Shown: positions 1 to 8,342, counted from the first letter of the stretch. The stretch: 23,688 nt of DNA from an uncultured Christensenella sp. (GCA_910584635.1 CAJUBA010000021.1:1-23688); one strand, 5' to 3'. Notes: generated by a model not told the origin, from the sequence alone. Translations and numbers: made by a program.

Positions 1-1470
1 CCGTATTATCCAAGCGATGACGGAAGTACACCCGACGACACTGACAAAGACGGCGACGGCGGAGCGTTAGAAGAGATATTGGCGAAGATAAAAGACTTAC
101 CTTTGTGGCAGTTGATAGCGAGTGTAATCAGTATAATACTTATAATAGCGTTCTTATCTAAGACTGCGAGCAACGAGAGTAAGAGAAAGAAAGCCAAGAA
201 AGTAATGGAGAAGAAGTACAATACTTTCTATGCGACAGCGTTCTTAGGAATAAGCGTAACGAATTGGACGGTAATAGCAAGCGTACTGATGGGAAGCGCA
301 GTATTGTCTTTAATCTTTATGATAATCTCACAAAAGAGAAGAAACAAAGCGGAAGAGGAGTTGGAAGACGCTAAGGAAGCGTTTGAGCATAACGAAAATA
401 AACGGCAGAATGAAGAAATGCAAATGATGTTCATGCGTATGATGGGCGGAAACGCGGGTAATATGCAAGGCGGAATGGGCGGTCAAGGCTTTGCGTATAA
501 CGCTGTTGGAATGGAAGATATGCGATGCATGATAAACGACGCAGTATCTGCAATGTTACCTAACGTACAGCAGTATTTACCGCAACAAGCGTCCGCTAAT
601 GATGAACTTGTACAAAAACTTATTGAGCAGAACGAAAAGTTGATGCAAAAACTTTCCGAACAACAACCTGTTGAAAGAGTAATAGAAAGAGAAAGCGTCG
701 GCGGACAGATGGTAGAAAAAATAATACAAGTATCTGCAAACGACGAGAAGATAGACAGGTTGATGAAAGCCAACGAAGACTTGATGAAAAATCAAGAAAC
801 GTTGCTCAACAAGATAGACGAGTTGTCTGCTAATAAAAATACAGAAAAAGAAGTCATAGAGAAAATAGTCGAAGTGCCTGTCGAGAAGATAGTGGAGAAA
901 GAGGTAGTAAAAGAAGTAAAAGTAGAAGTACCGGTAGAGGTAGAAAAAATAGTCGAGAAGGAAGTACCCGTTGAAAAGATAGTGGAAGTACCAATCGAGG
1001 TGGAAAAGGTGGTAGAGAAGATAGTGGAGATACCTGCGGAAAAGCCTGCGCCCAAAGCAAAGACAACCGCTTCTAGACTTACCTTAGACGAAGCGTACGC
1101 AAAACTGTCCGCTAAACAGAAGAAGTTCTTTGATACGTTGAAAGAATACGCAATGAGTAAGGAAAAGTGTAAGGAGAAGAAATCCACGTACTATATCTTA
1201 CTTGGACAGTCATCGGTAAATCCATTGGTAAAACTGACGATAAAGAAAGACTGTACAGTAGCGTTATTCAAGATGGAAGACGAGTATATGAAGGACATCA
1301 GAAGGAACGCAGGAAGCGAAGGAACGAAAGTAAAGGTAAAGGAAACGGAACTGATAGTAGGGGATAGTCAAGCGTTGGCGACGGCGAAGGAGATGATAGA
1401 CCTTAGGGAGGATCAGATTGAAAGGTATAATGACTATTTGAAGGAACAGCGTTCCATGAAGAAACGCTGA
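1..1470 (+). CDS. Membrane-anchored coiled-coil protein, 5'-truncated by the window edge
   Basis: The frame is open from base 1, so the gene starts upstream; the TTG at 79 is probably internal. The visible N-terminal end is an Asp/Gly/Ser/Thr-rich linker typical of the stalk of a surface protein. Hydrophobic stretches follow at about nt 100-162 and 225-335, with a Lys/Arg-rich stretch between them and another after them (SQKRRNK). Then come a charged helical segment, a Met/Gly-rich patch (about 415-480), heptad-like coiled coil, and about 68 residues of Val-Glu-Lys repeats such as VEKIVEVPVEKIVEKE (nt 844-1047). A basic Lys-rich domain (about 1075-1467) ends the protein. I infer an extracellular N-terminal part, membrane anchoring, and a cytosolic coiled-coil tail. 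I do not recognise the C-terminal domain, and function is unknown. It could be the end of a very large surface protein. Confidence 0.75.
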   Translation, partial: PYYPSDDGSTPDDTDKDGDGGALEEILAKIKDLPLWQLIASVISIILIIAFLSKTASNESKRKKAKKVMEKKYNTFYATAFLGISVTNWTVIASVLMGSAVLSLIFMIISQKRRNKAEEELEDAKEAFEHNENKRQNEEMQMMFMRMMGGNAGNMQGGMGGQGFAYNAVGMEDMRCMINDAVSAMLPNVQQYLPQQASANDELVQKLIEQNEKLMQKLSEQQPVERVIERESVGGQMVEKIIQVSANDEKIDRLMKANEDLMKNQETLLNKIDELSANKNTEKEVIEKIVEVPVEKIVEKEVVKEVKVEVPVEVEKIVEKEVPVEKIVEVPIEVEKVVEKIVEIPAEKPAPKAKTTASRLTLDEAYAKLSAKQKKFFDTLKEYAMSKEKCKEKKSTYYILLGQSSVNPLVKLTIKKDCTVALFKMEDEYMKDIRRNAGSEGTKVKVKETELIVGDSQALATAKEMIDLREDQIERYNDYLKEQRSMKKR

Positions 1471-1504
1471 GAAAGCGGATAAAGAAAAAGAATAGGAAAA
1501 AATA

Positions 1505-1620
1505 AATAGCAAAGCGGAATTACAGATTACAGCCATATTTTTTAGCGAAAGCGAGAGGTGGAACAGAAGACGGAAAACCAAAAAGTATGAGCGTAATAAA
1601 AGTAATTCCGCTTTGCTATT
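1505..1620. repeat. 19-bp perfect inverted repeat with 78-nt spacer
   Basis: The left arm AATAGCAAAGCGGAATTAC (1505-1523) is the exact reverse complement of 1602-1620. The match ends abruptly on both sides. The arms lie 35 nt after the stop of the upstream gene. It could be a long hairpin in the 3' UTR or a small non-autonomous repeat; there is no U-tract, so it is a poor intrinsic terminator. Confidence 0.7.
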
Positions 1621-1674
1621 GTTAAACTAAGCAAGAAGAAATATATAAAAACGGATAAGCCTGACGGCATTAGA

Positions 1675-1702
1675 CTAGATTCTTCGACTACGCTCAGAAT
1701 GA
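1675..1702 (+). repeat. Dispersed-type repeat, copy 1
   Basis: Core ATTCTTCGACTACGCTCAG followed by AATGA. The string resembles a short dispersed repeat (GATCCTTCGACT...CTCAGGATGACA type) found between genes of many unrelated bacteria. A diverged second copy lies inverted at 1835-1862; 20 of 28 positions agree by eye. Confidence 0.6.
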
Positions 1703-1834
1703 AGGGAGAGGGTACAATATTTGTTAATTTTATTGTAATGTTATTAGAATATAACATAGTGTATGTATTATAAATATATTGTTATGTTTTTGCGTTTATT
1801 ATATTGATAGTATAGACAAACGCTTATTCATCCG

Positions 1835-1862
1835 TCATCCCGAGCAAGGTCGAGGGATCTAG
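1835..1862 (-). repeat. Dispersed-type repeat, copy 2, inverted
   Basis: On the plus strand this reads TCATCCCGAGCAAGGTCGAG then GGATCTAG. Its reverse complement aligns without gaps to 1675-1702, sharing CTAGAT, TCGAC, GCTC and ATGA blocks. The pair encloses 132 bp of AT-rich DNA. Confidence 0.6.
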
Positions 1863-1945
1863 TTTAATAATATCATTTTAATAGTCTGATGACAAAAATA
1901 TAATTACTTAGATACGGTTCGCGATTTGCAACATTACCAAAAAAC

Positions 1946-1974
1946 TTGCATATTAAAAAAAATTGGTCTATAAT
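1946..1974 (+). promoter_or_regulatory. Sigma-A-type promoter of the four-gene operon
   Basis: TTGCAT at 1946-1951, a 17-nt spacer, and a consensus TATAAT at 1969-1974. It lies 32 nt before the first ATG, which is preceded by the ribosome binding site ACGGAG at 1996-2001. Confidence 0.8.
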
Positions 1975-2006
1975 ATAATACAATAACTATATATTACGGA
2001 GCAAAT

Positions 2007-3014
2007 ATGAGCGTAACTAACAAACTTGCTGAAAATCTCGCGCTTTCAAGAGATCTTTCGCCGGAAGGCAGACCGATACTTTACAAAGGAAGAATAAGAC
2101 AGGCTATGCAGGTCATTTTGGTAAATATGACCAAACTTGTGCTTCTCAATTTGATAATGGTACTGGCTTGCGCGCCTTTGATTGTAATGGTATTTTATTA
2201 TCAGCGTATGCAGGAACTCAATATTTTGTCGGGTTTGAATTTCAGCACGGGGATAGGCATAGGTTTGGGAGTTCAGGACGATACTGTAAGCGCGTTATCT
2301 CAGATATACGACGTTAGATTGAAGGTGTACGGAATTACGCTTTTCCCGACTTGTATTTTATTTGGATTGTTTGCGTCGGGACTTTATTACTGTTGCCGTA
2401 ATATGCTGTGGGGAGCAAAAGTAAAGATTTGGAAGCATTTCTTCCGCGGAATAAAAGTTCACTGGTACAAGTACGTTTTATCTTTTGCATGGTTGGGAGC
2501 GCTTGCCAGCGGATTTGCTTGCTCGCTTATTATGATTCTTAAAGAAACAGCCGTTCAAGGAAGCGCAAATCCCGCTTGGTACGTTCTTACCGTAGTAATA
2601 GGTATAATCGCTCTTGCAAGCGCAATGTATATGATGATAGGCAACGGTATGTACGTTTGTTATAGATTCAAAATGAAAGAATATATCAAAAATACCTGTT
2701 GCGTCGCGCTTATGACGATAGTTCCGACATTGATTGTAGTTTTGTTTTTCTCGGGACTTATGGCTTTGTCTTTCGTCAACTTGCTAAACATATTTATCCT
2801 TATAATAATGGCAATGATAGGTTTCAGCGTATTCGCGGTATTCTCGCTTGCGTTCAGTCAGTACGTATGCGACAATACAATTGGCTATATGTATGAAGAG
2901 CAACTTAAAATAAAGAAGAAAGAGCAGGAAAAACTGGCTAAAGCCAAAAATCAGGCTAAGAAAAAACAGGCAGCGTTAAACAACGGAAGACCTAATAAGA
3001 AAAAGAAAAGATGA
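2007..3014 (+). CDS. Polytopic membrane protein, possibly DUF624/YesL-like
   Basis: 335 residues with about six hydrophobic segments: roughly 38-64, 112-130, 155-177, 190-212, 230-250 and 256-285. A highly basic tail (about 295-335) is rich in Lys and ends in PNKKKKR. The cytoplasmic N-terminus, the CRNMLWGAKVKIWKHFFRGIK-like amphipathic stretch after the second hydrophobic block, and the size resemble the DUF624 (YesL) family, but I cannot confirm membership. ATG 2007 follows ACGGAG. The stop overlaps the next start as ATGA, so the methyltransferase downstream is translationally coupled. No transport or catalytic motif is visible and function is unknown. The Lys-rich tail could bind nucleic acid or acidic lipid (inference). 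Confidence 0.75.
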   Translation: MSVTNKLAENLALSRDLSPEGRPILYKGRIRQAMQVILVNMTKLVLLNLIMVLACAPLIVMVFYYQRMQELNILSGLNFSTGIGIGLGVQDDTVSALSQIYDVRLKVYGITLFPTCILFGLFASGLYYCCRNMLWGAKVKIWKHFFRGIKVHWYKYVLSFAWLGALASGFACSLIMILKETAVQGSANPAWYVLTVVIGIIALASAMYMMIGNGMYVCYRFKMKEYIKNTCCVALMTIVPTLIVVLFFSGLMALSFVNLLNIFILIIMAMIGFSVFAVFSLAFSQYVCDNTIGYMYEEQLKIKKKEQEKLAKAKNQAKKKQAALNNGRPNKKKKR

Positions 3015-3721
3015 ACGCTTACAGTGTGCTTGCCAAATATTACGACAGACTTATGGGCGACTTCGATTACGAGGGATATTTGAATTTTATCGCCCCTGAG
3101 GTGTCCGGCGAAGGCGTGGATTTGGCATGCGGATCGGGAGAAATGACTATTGCGCTTGCAAAGCGAGGAATAAAGATGACGGGCGTAGATTTGAGTCGGG
3201 AAATGCTCAACTGCGCTATCCAAAAAGCAAAGAAAAATTACGTAGACGTCAAGTGGATTTTGCAAGATATTACAGGGCTTGAACTTTCTCACAAAGTCGA
3301 TTTTATTACTTGCGTTTGCGACGGCGTCAATTATATAGAAAAGACTAAATTAAAAGACCTTTTCGAAAGAGTCAAAACATATTTGAAAGACGGCGGGAAA
3401 TTCATTTTCGATATTTCTTCCGATTACAAACTTTCTAAAATCATTGCAGACAATCTTTTTTTCGAAGACTATGACGACGTTACGTATTTTTGGTCAAACT
3501 CGCTTGGCAAAGGATACGTCGATATGGATATGGATTTTTTTGAAAAGATAAAAGACAATACATATTCAAGGATAGGCGAAAGCCACAGACAGTATATCTA
3601 TTCGCTCAAGGAGATTGAAGATTTGCTTGCGGGGTGGGACGTAAAAGTTTTTGACGGCGAGAGTTATCGCGACGTAAAAGCAAAATCAAAAAGATTGATT
3701 TTTATCGCGACTAAAAGATAA
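3011..3721 (+). CDS. Class I SAM-dependent methyltransferase, YqeM-like
   Basis: 236 residues. The SAM-binding motif I is DLACGSG (37-43), preceded by the N-terminal YDRLMGDFDYEGYLNF segment that resembles B. subtilis YqeM. The acidic-loop motif GVDLSREML begins near residue 58, and ITCVCDGVNYI (about 97-107) corresponds to motif III. The fold is a Rossmann-type small-molecule or protein methyltransferase, and the substrate is unknown. The ATG overlaps the stop of the upstream membrane-protein gene by 4 nt, and hslO follows after 20 nt, so the three are co-transcribed. The family is confident; the specific YqeM assignment is moderate. Confidence 0.88.
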   Translation: MNAYSVLAKYYDRLMGDFDYEGYLNFIAPEVSGEGVDLACGSGEMTIALAKRGIKMTGVDLSREMLNCAIQKAKKNYVDVKWILQDITGLELSHKVDFITCVCDGVNYIEKTKLKDLFERVKTYLKDGGKFIFDISSDYKLSKIIADNLFFEDYDDVTYFWSNSLGKGYVDMDMDFFEKIKDNTYSRIGESHRQYIYSLKEIEDLLAGWDVKVFDGESYRDVKAKSKRLIFIATKR

Positions 3722-3741
3722 CTGGGAATTGGGAGATACTT

Positions 3742-4593
3742 ATGATAAAAAGAGCGATACTTTTTGGCGGAAAAGCCATTGTAAGCGTATTGGATACGAC
3801 AGATACGGTCAACGAGGCTATTAAAATACACGGATTTTCAAAACCCGTAGCGACGGCTATGGGAAAAGCGCTTACCATGACCGCGTTTATGAGCGGTAAT
3901 TTCAAAGGAATGGGCAACAGACTTACCGTGATTATAGACGGAAACGGCAAGGGCGGAAAGATGGTGCTTTGCGGAGATTACGGCGCAAAGGTAAGAGGAT
4001 ATATCGAAAACCCGAAAGCGTGCGACGGCGAAGAGGCGAACGTATCGGATATTGTCGGTAAAGACGGCGCTTTGAATATCATAAAGGATTTCGGACTTAA
4101 AGAACCTTACAACGGACTTTCCCAATTGGTAAACGGAAATATAGACGAAGATTTCGCGTACTATTTTACTACTTCCGAGCAACTGCCTTCGGCGGTCGCT
4201 TTGGGCGTAAAGATGAACGGCAACGTTTGTCAAAAAGCGGGCGGGATTATAGTTCAGCCTATGCCTAACTGTTCGGAAGAAGAAATTTTCGTACTTAGCG
4301 ATATAGTCAGCAATTTTACAAACGTAGGCGAATTGCTTTGCAAAATGAGCGCGCAGGAAATAATGGATTTTTATTTCGCGCATTTCGAGATAAGCCGTTT
4401 GCCGGATGTAAATGAAAAATACGAATGCGCCTGTTCAAGGGAAAGAATAGAGGGCATGCTAGTTACTTTGGGCAAGGAAGAAGCGCTTTCCATCATAGAA
4501 ACGCAAGGCAATATTGAAGTGGGTTGCGAATTTTGCAATAAAAAATACGTGTTTACGAAAGAAGACGCGCAAAGGTTGTTCGATGGCGATTAA
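3742..4593 (+). CDS. hslO: Hsp33, redox-regulated molecular chaperone
   Basis: 283 residues, normal length for Hsp33. This cytosolic holdase is activated when oxidants break its zinc centre. The N-terminal domain contains the conserved YYFTTSEQLPSAVALGV segment (about 137-153). The C-terminal redox switch has four cysteines as C229-x-C231 and C262-xx-C265, the canonical zinc-binding pattern, all intact. ATG 3742 follows GGGAG (3731-3735) with 6 nt spacing. It sits in an operon with an upstream methyltransferase and a downstream repeat protein whose start overlaps the hslO end by 11 nt. Activation by oxidative stress is post-translational in this family; no stress operator is seen. Confidence 0.96.
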   Translation: MIKRAILFGGKAIVSVLDTTDTVNEAIKIHGFSKPVATAMGKALTMTAFMSGNFKGMGNRLTVIIDGNGKGGKMVLCGDYGAKVRGYIENPKACDGEEANVSDIVGKDGALNIIKDFGLKEPYNGLSQLVNGNIDEDFAYYFTTSEQLPSAVALGVKMNGNVCQKAGGIIVQPMPNCSEEEIFVLSDIVSNFTNVGELLCKMSAQEIMDFYFAHFEISRLPDVNEKYECACSRERIEGMLVTLGKEEALSIIETQGNIEVGCEFCNKKYVFTKEDAQRLFDGD

Positions 4594-6409
4594 GTTTCCT
4601 CAAAGCATTGAAGAATATACTAGTGGAGAACTGTGGTATTCGGGCATAGACGAAAGCGTTGCCCGACGTATACTTTTTTCCTTAAATACCGTCGAAGACC
4701 CCGAAGAAATGTATTTGCGCAAGTTGTATCTTGCTCATTGGTATAGCGAAAGAGAAGATTACAAACTCGCTGTAAATCTTTGCAGACAACTTATTTTGGA
4801 AGAAGGTCCCGACAGAGAATTGCTAACGCTGATGCAGTATTGCAGCGCGAGAGCGGGAGATATCTCCGCTTTTACGGAGGTTCTCGGTACAGCCAAATAT
4901 TTAGACGAAGACGAGCGCAACGCTTTTATGGAAAATTTCAATACAGAGGAATTTCCTGCGGAAGTAATCTTCGCGGAAACGGGAAGAGCGCCCGGCGTAA
5001 AGGTCGAACACAAAGACGGTTGGGTGGAATATTCCAAAAACGGCAAGCCCGTTTTTAAGTATTTCGACAACGACTATTACGCTTTTGTAAAAGATAACGC
5101 GGCAAGAAAGTTGTTGAGCGTAGGCGACGCGTTGGGAGCGATAGCGCAACTCGACGCAATAAAATTAAGACACGTCAAAAGTTCTACTATCTTACTTTGC
5201 AACCAGACTTATATTCTCGCATTTTTGGAGTTGAAAGAGTATCTAAACGCTTATTCGCATTGCAAAATTTTTATGGAAAAAAATCTGTATATGGACGCAA
5301 TGCTGATTTTGATGGAAGGATTGAAGGACGGCGGTTACGTCTCTCAATTTGAAGAATTGAGATCTTATCTCGCCAACCGTAGCGGTTACGAAATATATCA
5401 GATGGAAAGATTTTTCGATTACTCGGACACTACGGGCGATTACGGCTTTTGGGAGAAAGTTCAAGCGCGCAATCCTCTTGTTAAGATGAAAGAAACGGAC
5501 GAAAGACTCTGTCTTGAAGGAAGAGCGTACGAGAGGGCGTCTGACGAAGAATCGGCAAAAAAATGTTGGAGAAAAGCGATTTCTTTATACGGACAGTTCA
5601 GCGGAGCGAAGTATTATCTTACTTATCCGGAACTTTTCGAGGAAGCAAAATCTAAACAGATTGTGGTTTTGCCTACCTTATCCGACAGCGATGGTTTTTC
5701 GCTTACTCAACTGTGCAAAAAAGCGGCGATTGAACAGTTAAACGATTTCAAAACTGCAGACGGCAAACTTAAAAATCCGCAAAAAACGGCGAGTCTTTTG
5801 AATATCGCGTTGACTAAATTGTATTTGGATATAGGAATGCTAAGCGAAAGCGTAAAAGATATTTACGGGTCGGCTTACCTGCCTTTTGTGAGCGAGATAG
5901 ACAGATTGGCGGTAGGCGAAGAGGTAGACGACGTAAACAGGGCGATATGCTTGGCGAATTTAACTTTGTATTGCAAGAAAAAAGATATAATATGGAAAGG
6001 CGAAAAGCATAGAAATATTATCGCGGACATTAAAGGCAAAGAGTTTAACGTAAAATACGGCGTCGCTATGTTTGCTGCGCACGTGATGATTTCGCTTAGG
6101 GCGGAAGGAAAGAATGTTGCGAAAGTTCATTCCGAAATAAAAAAATTTTATTCTATGATAGAGTGGGAGAAATACCCGAATATAAGACCTTACGCCGTAT
6201 ACGCGTTTTTGTTGGAATATTACGCAAATATCAGACTTGCGCAAAAACGCATACCCAATTACGGACAAGATTTGCAAGAATTTATAAGAGCGATGGAAGA
6301 TAATAGGGAGAGCGAACAAACGCAAAAGAACGCCAAATTATTTGACGCCATGCTAGCAAGATTAAAAGTTATCGACAAGCAAATCAATTCCGATAAAGAC
6401 AGGACCTAA
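4583..6409 (+). CDS. Large helical-repeat (TPR-like) protein of unknown function
   Basis: 608 residues from ATG 4583, chosen because AAAGG (4571-4575) lies 7 nt upstream; an in-frame ATG at 4514 would overlap hslO by 80 nt and lacks support. The start overlaps the end of hslO by 11 nt, suggesting coupling. The protein is soluble, without signal peptide or membrane segments, and almost entirely alpha-helical by eye. TPR-like helical pairs occur near residues 36-70 (LRKLYLAHWYSEREDYKLAV), 170-245 and 310-345. No catalytic motif is recognised. TPR-like proteins usually act as scaffolds (family knowledge); a role with Hsp33 is only suggested by the shared operon. The TAA stop lies in the loop of the operon terminator. 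Confidence 0.8.
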   Translation: MAIKFPQSIEEYTSGELWYSGIDESVARRILFSLNTVEDPEEMYLRKLYLAHWYSEREDYKLAVNLCRQLILEEGPDRELLTLMQYCSARAGDISAFTEVLGTAKYLDEDERNAFMENFNTEEFPAEVIFAETGRAPGVKVEHKDGWVEYSKNGKPVFKYFDNDYYAFVKDNAARKLLSVGDALGAIAQLDAIKLRHVKSSTILLCNQTYILAFLELKEYLNAYSHCKIFMEKNLYMDAMLILMEGLKDGGYVSQFEELRSYLANRSGYEIYQMERFFDYSDTTGDYGFWEKVQARNPLVKMKETDERLCLEGRAYERASDEESAKKCWRKAISLYGQFSGAKYYLTYPELFEEAKSKQIVVLPTLSDSDGFSLTQLCKKAAIEQLNDFKTADGKLKNPQKTASLLNIALTKLYLDIGMLSESVKDIYGSAYLPFVSEIDRLAVGEEVDDVNRAICLANLTLYCKKKDIIWKGEKHRNIIADIKGKEFNVKYGVAMFAAHVMISLRAEGKNVAKVHSEIKKFYSMIEWEKYPNIRPYAVYAFLLEYYANIRLAQKRIPNYGQDLQEFIRAMEDNRESEQTQKNAKLFDAMLARLKVIDKQINSDKDRT

Positions 6410-6428
6410 GCGGGTCCTTTTCTTTTTT
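6401..6428 (+). terminator. Rho-independent terminator of the hslO operon
   Basis: AGGACC (6401-6406) pairs with GGTCCT (6413-6418) around a 6-nt loop that contains the stop codon TAA (6407-6409). A T-rich tract, TTTTCTTTTTT, follows. The 3' coding end and terminator are fused. Confidence 0.85.
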
Positions 6429-6462
6429 ACATAATCGCAAGCGAGCGGACATAAGTTATACT

Positions 6463-7476
6463 ATGAAAGTTTTGAAATGTTTGCAGATTTCTTTTATTTA
6501 TATCGGCTCCATTATCGGAGCGGGATTTGCTACCGGAAGAGAAGTGATGTTGTATTTCGGCGACGGCGGAATGTTGAGCGGAATAATCGCGGGCGCGCTT
6601 ATGGGCGCGCTTTGCGGACTGTTTTTGCTTTCGGCAAAGAGTTATAGACGATTGAAAAATAGCGAAAGGAAATCCGTAAGAGCGATATTTGCGGTAATAA
6701 AAAGTTTGCTTTGGGTATGTACTTTGGTGAGTTTTGTGTGTATGGTAAGCGGTTGTGAAGAAATAATAGAAAATACTTACGGAATAAAAAACGTAGGGCT
6801 TTGGACTGGGATATTCGTAAGCGTATTGGGCGTATGTGAAATGAGTGTTATGAGAAAACTAAACGCGATTATCGTGCCTATGATTATGGCGCTACTGTTT
6901 ACTCTTTCTGCGAAAAGCAACTTCTTTTTCGATTGGGGATTTCGAGCGGACAGGGTACTGGGCTACTGCGGTATGAATATAATGATGGGCGGATATATAA
7001 TAGCCGAACAAGAGGAAACTTTTTCGTTGAAACAGATAACTTTCATAAGCGTTGTTACCGCGGTATTTTTTGCGGTGTCGATAGCGTTGGTATTTAATTT
7101 ATCCAGCGATTTCAGAAATTTTTCAATGCCTATATTCGAATTTTCAAAATTGCATGATATGAAAGCGCTAAGCGGTCTTATAATCTATCTCGCGATATTC
7201 AGTACGCTTATAGGATGTTCAAAACTTATTTGTCAGGAAAACAGCGGAATAAAAATCCCCGGAGCGTTTAGCGTAGCCGTACTTGCGGCGTTTACTTTAA
7301 TCGCGCTTCAATTCGACTTTTCCACTTTGGTATCGTACTGTTATCCGATAATAGGTTACATAGGCGTAGGATATACGATATTTACGGTTATGTTGCCGTT
7401 CATATTGAAGGTCTTCGACAAAAGGTCGGGGAGAGAGAAATTAAAGTCGACCTCCCGTTTGTATGAGAGGTCGTAA
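6463..7476 (+). CDS. YkvI-like polytopic membrane transporter
   Basis: 337 residues with about ten hydrophobic segments spread over the whole length. The first carries IGSIIGAGFATGREVMLYF (about 15-33), the glycine-rich broken-helix signature of the YkvI family, which has an APC/LeuT-like fold. These proteins are presumed secondary transporters; the substrate is not known. Its length is normal. ATG 6463 is chosen because no other good start lies near, but the ribosome binding site is weak: GAGCGGA ends 13 nt upstream. TATACT directly abuts the ATG. It follows the hslO-operon terminator and is convergent with the ABC operon, 29 nt apart. Confidence 0.82.
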   Translation: MKVLKCLQISFIYIGSIIGAGFATGREVMLYFGDGGMLSGIIAGALMGALCGLFLLSAKSYRRLKNSERKSVRAIFAVIKSLLWVCTLVSFVCMVSGCEEIIENTYGIKNVGLWTGIFVSVLGVCEMSVMRKLNAIIVPMIMALLFTLSAKSNFFFDWGFRADRVLGYCGMNIMMGGYIIAEQEETFSLKQITFISVVTAVFFAVSIALVFNLSSDFRNFSMPIFEFSKLHDMKALSGLIIYLAIFSTLIGCSKLICQENSGIKIPGAFSVAVLAAFTLIALQFDFSTLVSYCYPIIGYIGVGYTIFTVMLPFILKVFDKRSGREKLKSTSRLYERS

Positions 7477-7499
7477 ATATATTCAGCCGATAATTATCG
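7448..7499. terminator. Possible weak bidirectional terminator between convergent genes
   Basis: CGACCTC (7448-7454) pairs with GAGGTCG (7467-7473) just before the stop of the plus-strand gene. The 12-nt palindrome CGATAATTATCG lies at 7488-7499. Neither is followed by a good T-tract on either strand, so the terminator call is tentative. Confidence 0.35.
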
Positions 7500-7505
7500 A
7501 CGTTG

Positions 7506-8342
7506 TTATTCAATATTGAGTTTTTTGCTGACGAATTTTTGCAACAGCGCTACGAGATAATACATTCCACCCGCAAGACAGCACAGAATAAGCGTGCTTG
7601 TCATTACTAAGTCAAGTTTGAAAATTTGACCGCCGTAAATTATGAGGTATCCCAATCCCGCGTGCGATACTAAGTATTCGCCCATGATAGTTCCTACCCA
7701 ACACATTCCAACGTTGATTTTGAGCGCGTCGATTATGTTGGGTATATTTGACGGCAAAACGAGTTTTGTGAGCGTCTGCCATTTGTTTGCGCCTAACGTC
7801 TGCATCAGCATAAGTTTGCTTTTTTCCACGCTGAGAAAACCGCTTAACGTATTGAGTATGGTTACGAACAGCGAAATAGCCAAAGCCATTGTTATGATAG
7901 CGGGGCGATCCGTTCCCATCCAAATAATGATAATCGGACCGAGCGCGATTTTAGGCAAAGCGTTGAGTATTACGATATAAGGTTCCAAAACTCTTCGTAC
8001 GCTTTCAAACCACCATAAAAGCACGGCTATAAGCGTGCCTAGCGTAGTGGCTATAAAGAAACTCGCTACGGTTTCCCACAGAGTGATGCCGATATGTTTG
8101 GCAAGTTCTCCGCCTTTGATCAACTCGACAAGGCATGCGGCCATTCTCGACGGAGAGGAAGATATAAAACTGTCTATTACTTTGAATCTCGCTAAAAGTT
8201 CCCAAAGCAACAGAAAAATCGCCAGTAACCCTACTCGCGAGAGCGTTATCGCAATGCTCTTTTTTCTTTGCATTTTAATATACGCGATATGCTCTGCGGA
8301 GTAGGCTGTCGATAAATTTTTTTTACGTTGACGTTGTTTCAT
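7506..8342 (-). CDS. NitT/TauT-type ABC transporter permease
   Basis: 278 residues with about six transmembrane segments and a basic cytosolic N-terminus. The EAA loop, which contacts the ATPase, is visible as GANKWQTLTKLVLPSNIPNII (about residues 183-203), and places it in the BPD_transp_1 family of the SsuC/TauC/NrtB type. ATG 8342 is preceded by AAGGAG with 7 nt spacing. Its start overlaps the end of the ATPase gene by 20 nt. It is the last gene of a three-gene minus-strand operon (lipoprotein, ATPase, permease). The pump imports a small solute; sequence alone does not separate sulfonate, nitrate, pyrimidine or riboflavin-precursor types. Confidence 0.93.
   Translation of the reverse strand: MKQRQRKKNLSTAYSAEHIAYIKMQRKKSIAITLSRVGLLAIFLLLWELLARFKVIDSFISSSPSRMAACLVELIKGGELAKHIGITLWETVASFFIATTLGTLIAVLLWWFESVRRVLEPYIVILNALPKIALGPIIIIWMGTDRPAIITMALAISLFVTILNTLSGFLSVEKSKLMLMQTLGANKWQTLTKLVLPSNIPNIIDALKINVGMCWVGTIMGEYLVSHAGLGYLIIYGGQIFKLDLVMTSTLILCCLAGGMYYLVALLQKFVSKKLNIE

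Larger units (their letters stand above)
1471..1945. other. Gene-free, repeat-bearing intergenic region
   Basis: No ORF here has a credible ribosome binding site or protein-like composition. The stretch holds a 19-bp perfect inverted repeat (1505-1523/1602-1620) and an inverted pair of a 28-nt dispersed-type repeat (1675-1702/1835-1862). A small AT-rich hairpin, ATGTTAT/ATAACAT, lies at 1738-1757. From about 1735 onward the DNA is very AT-rich up to the promoter at 1946. Confidence 0.7.

Noticed and set aside
792..1187. Ser/Thr/Phe-rich minus-strand ORF of 131 codons
   Set aside because: It is the antisense shadow of the VEK repeat region; the composition follows from the repeats and there is no ribosome binding site.
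1542..1757. Minus-strand ORF in the intergenic region
   Set aside because: It crosses both repeat types, has no ribosome binding site and no protein-like composition.
4514..4582. Upstream ATG extending the TPR-like protein by 23 residues
   Set aside because: It would overlap hslO by 80 nt and lacks a ribosome binding site; ATG 4583 has AAAGG at good spacing.
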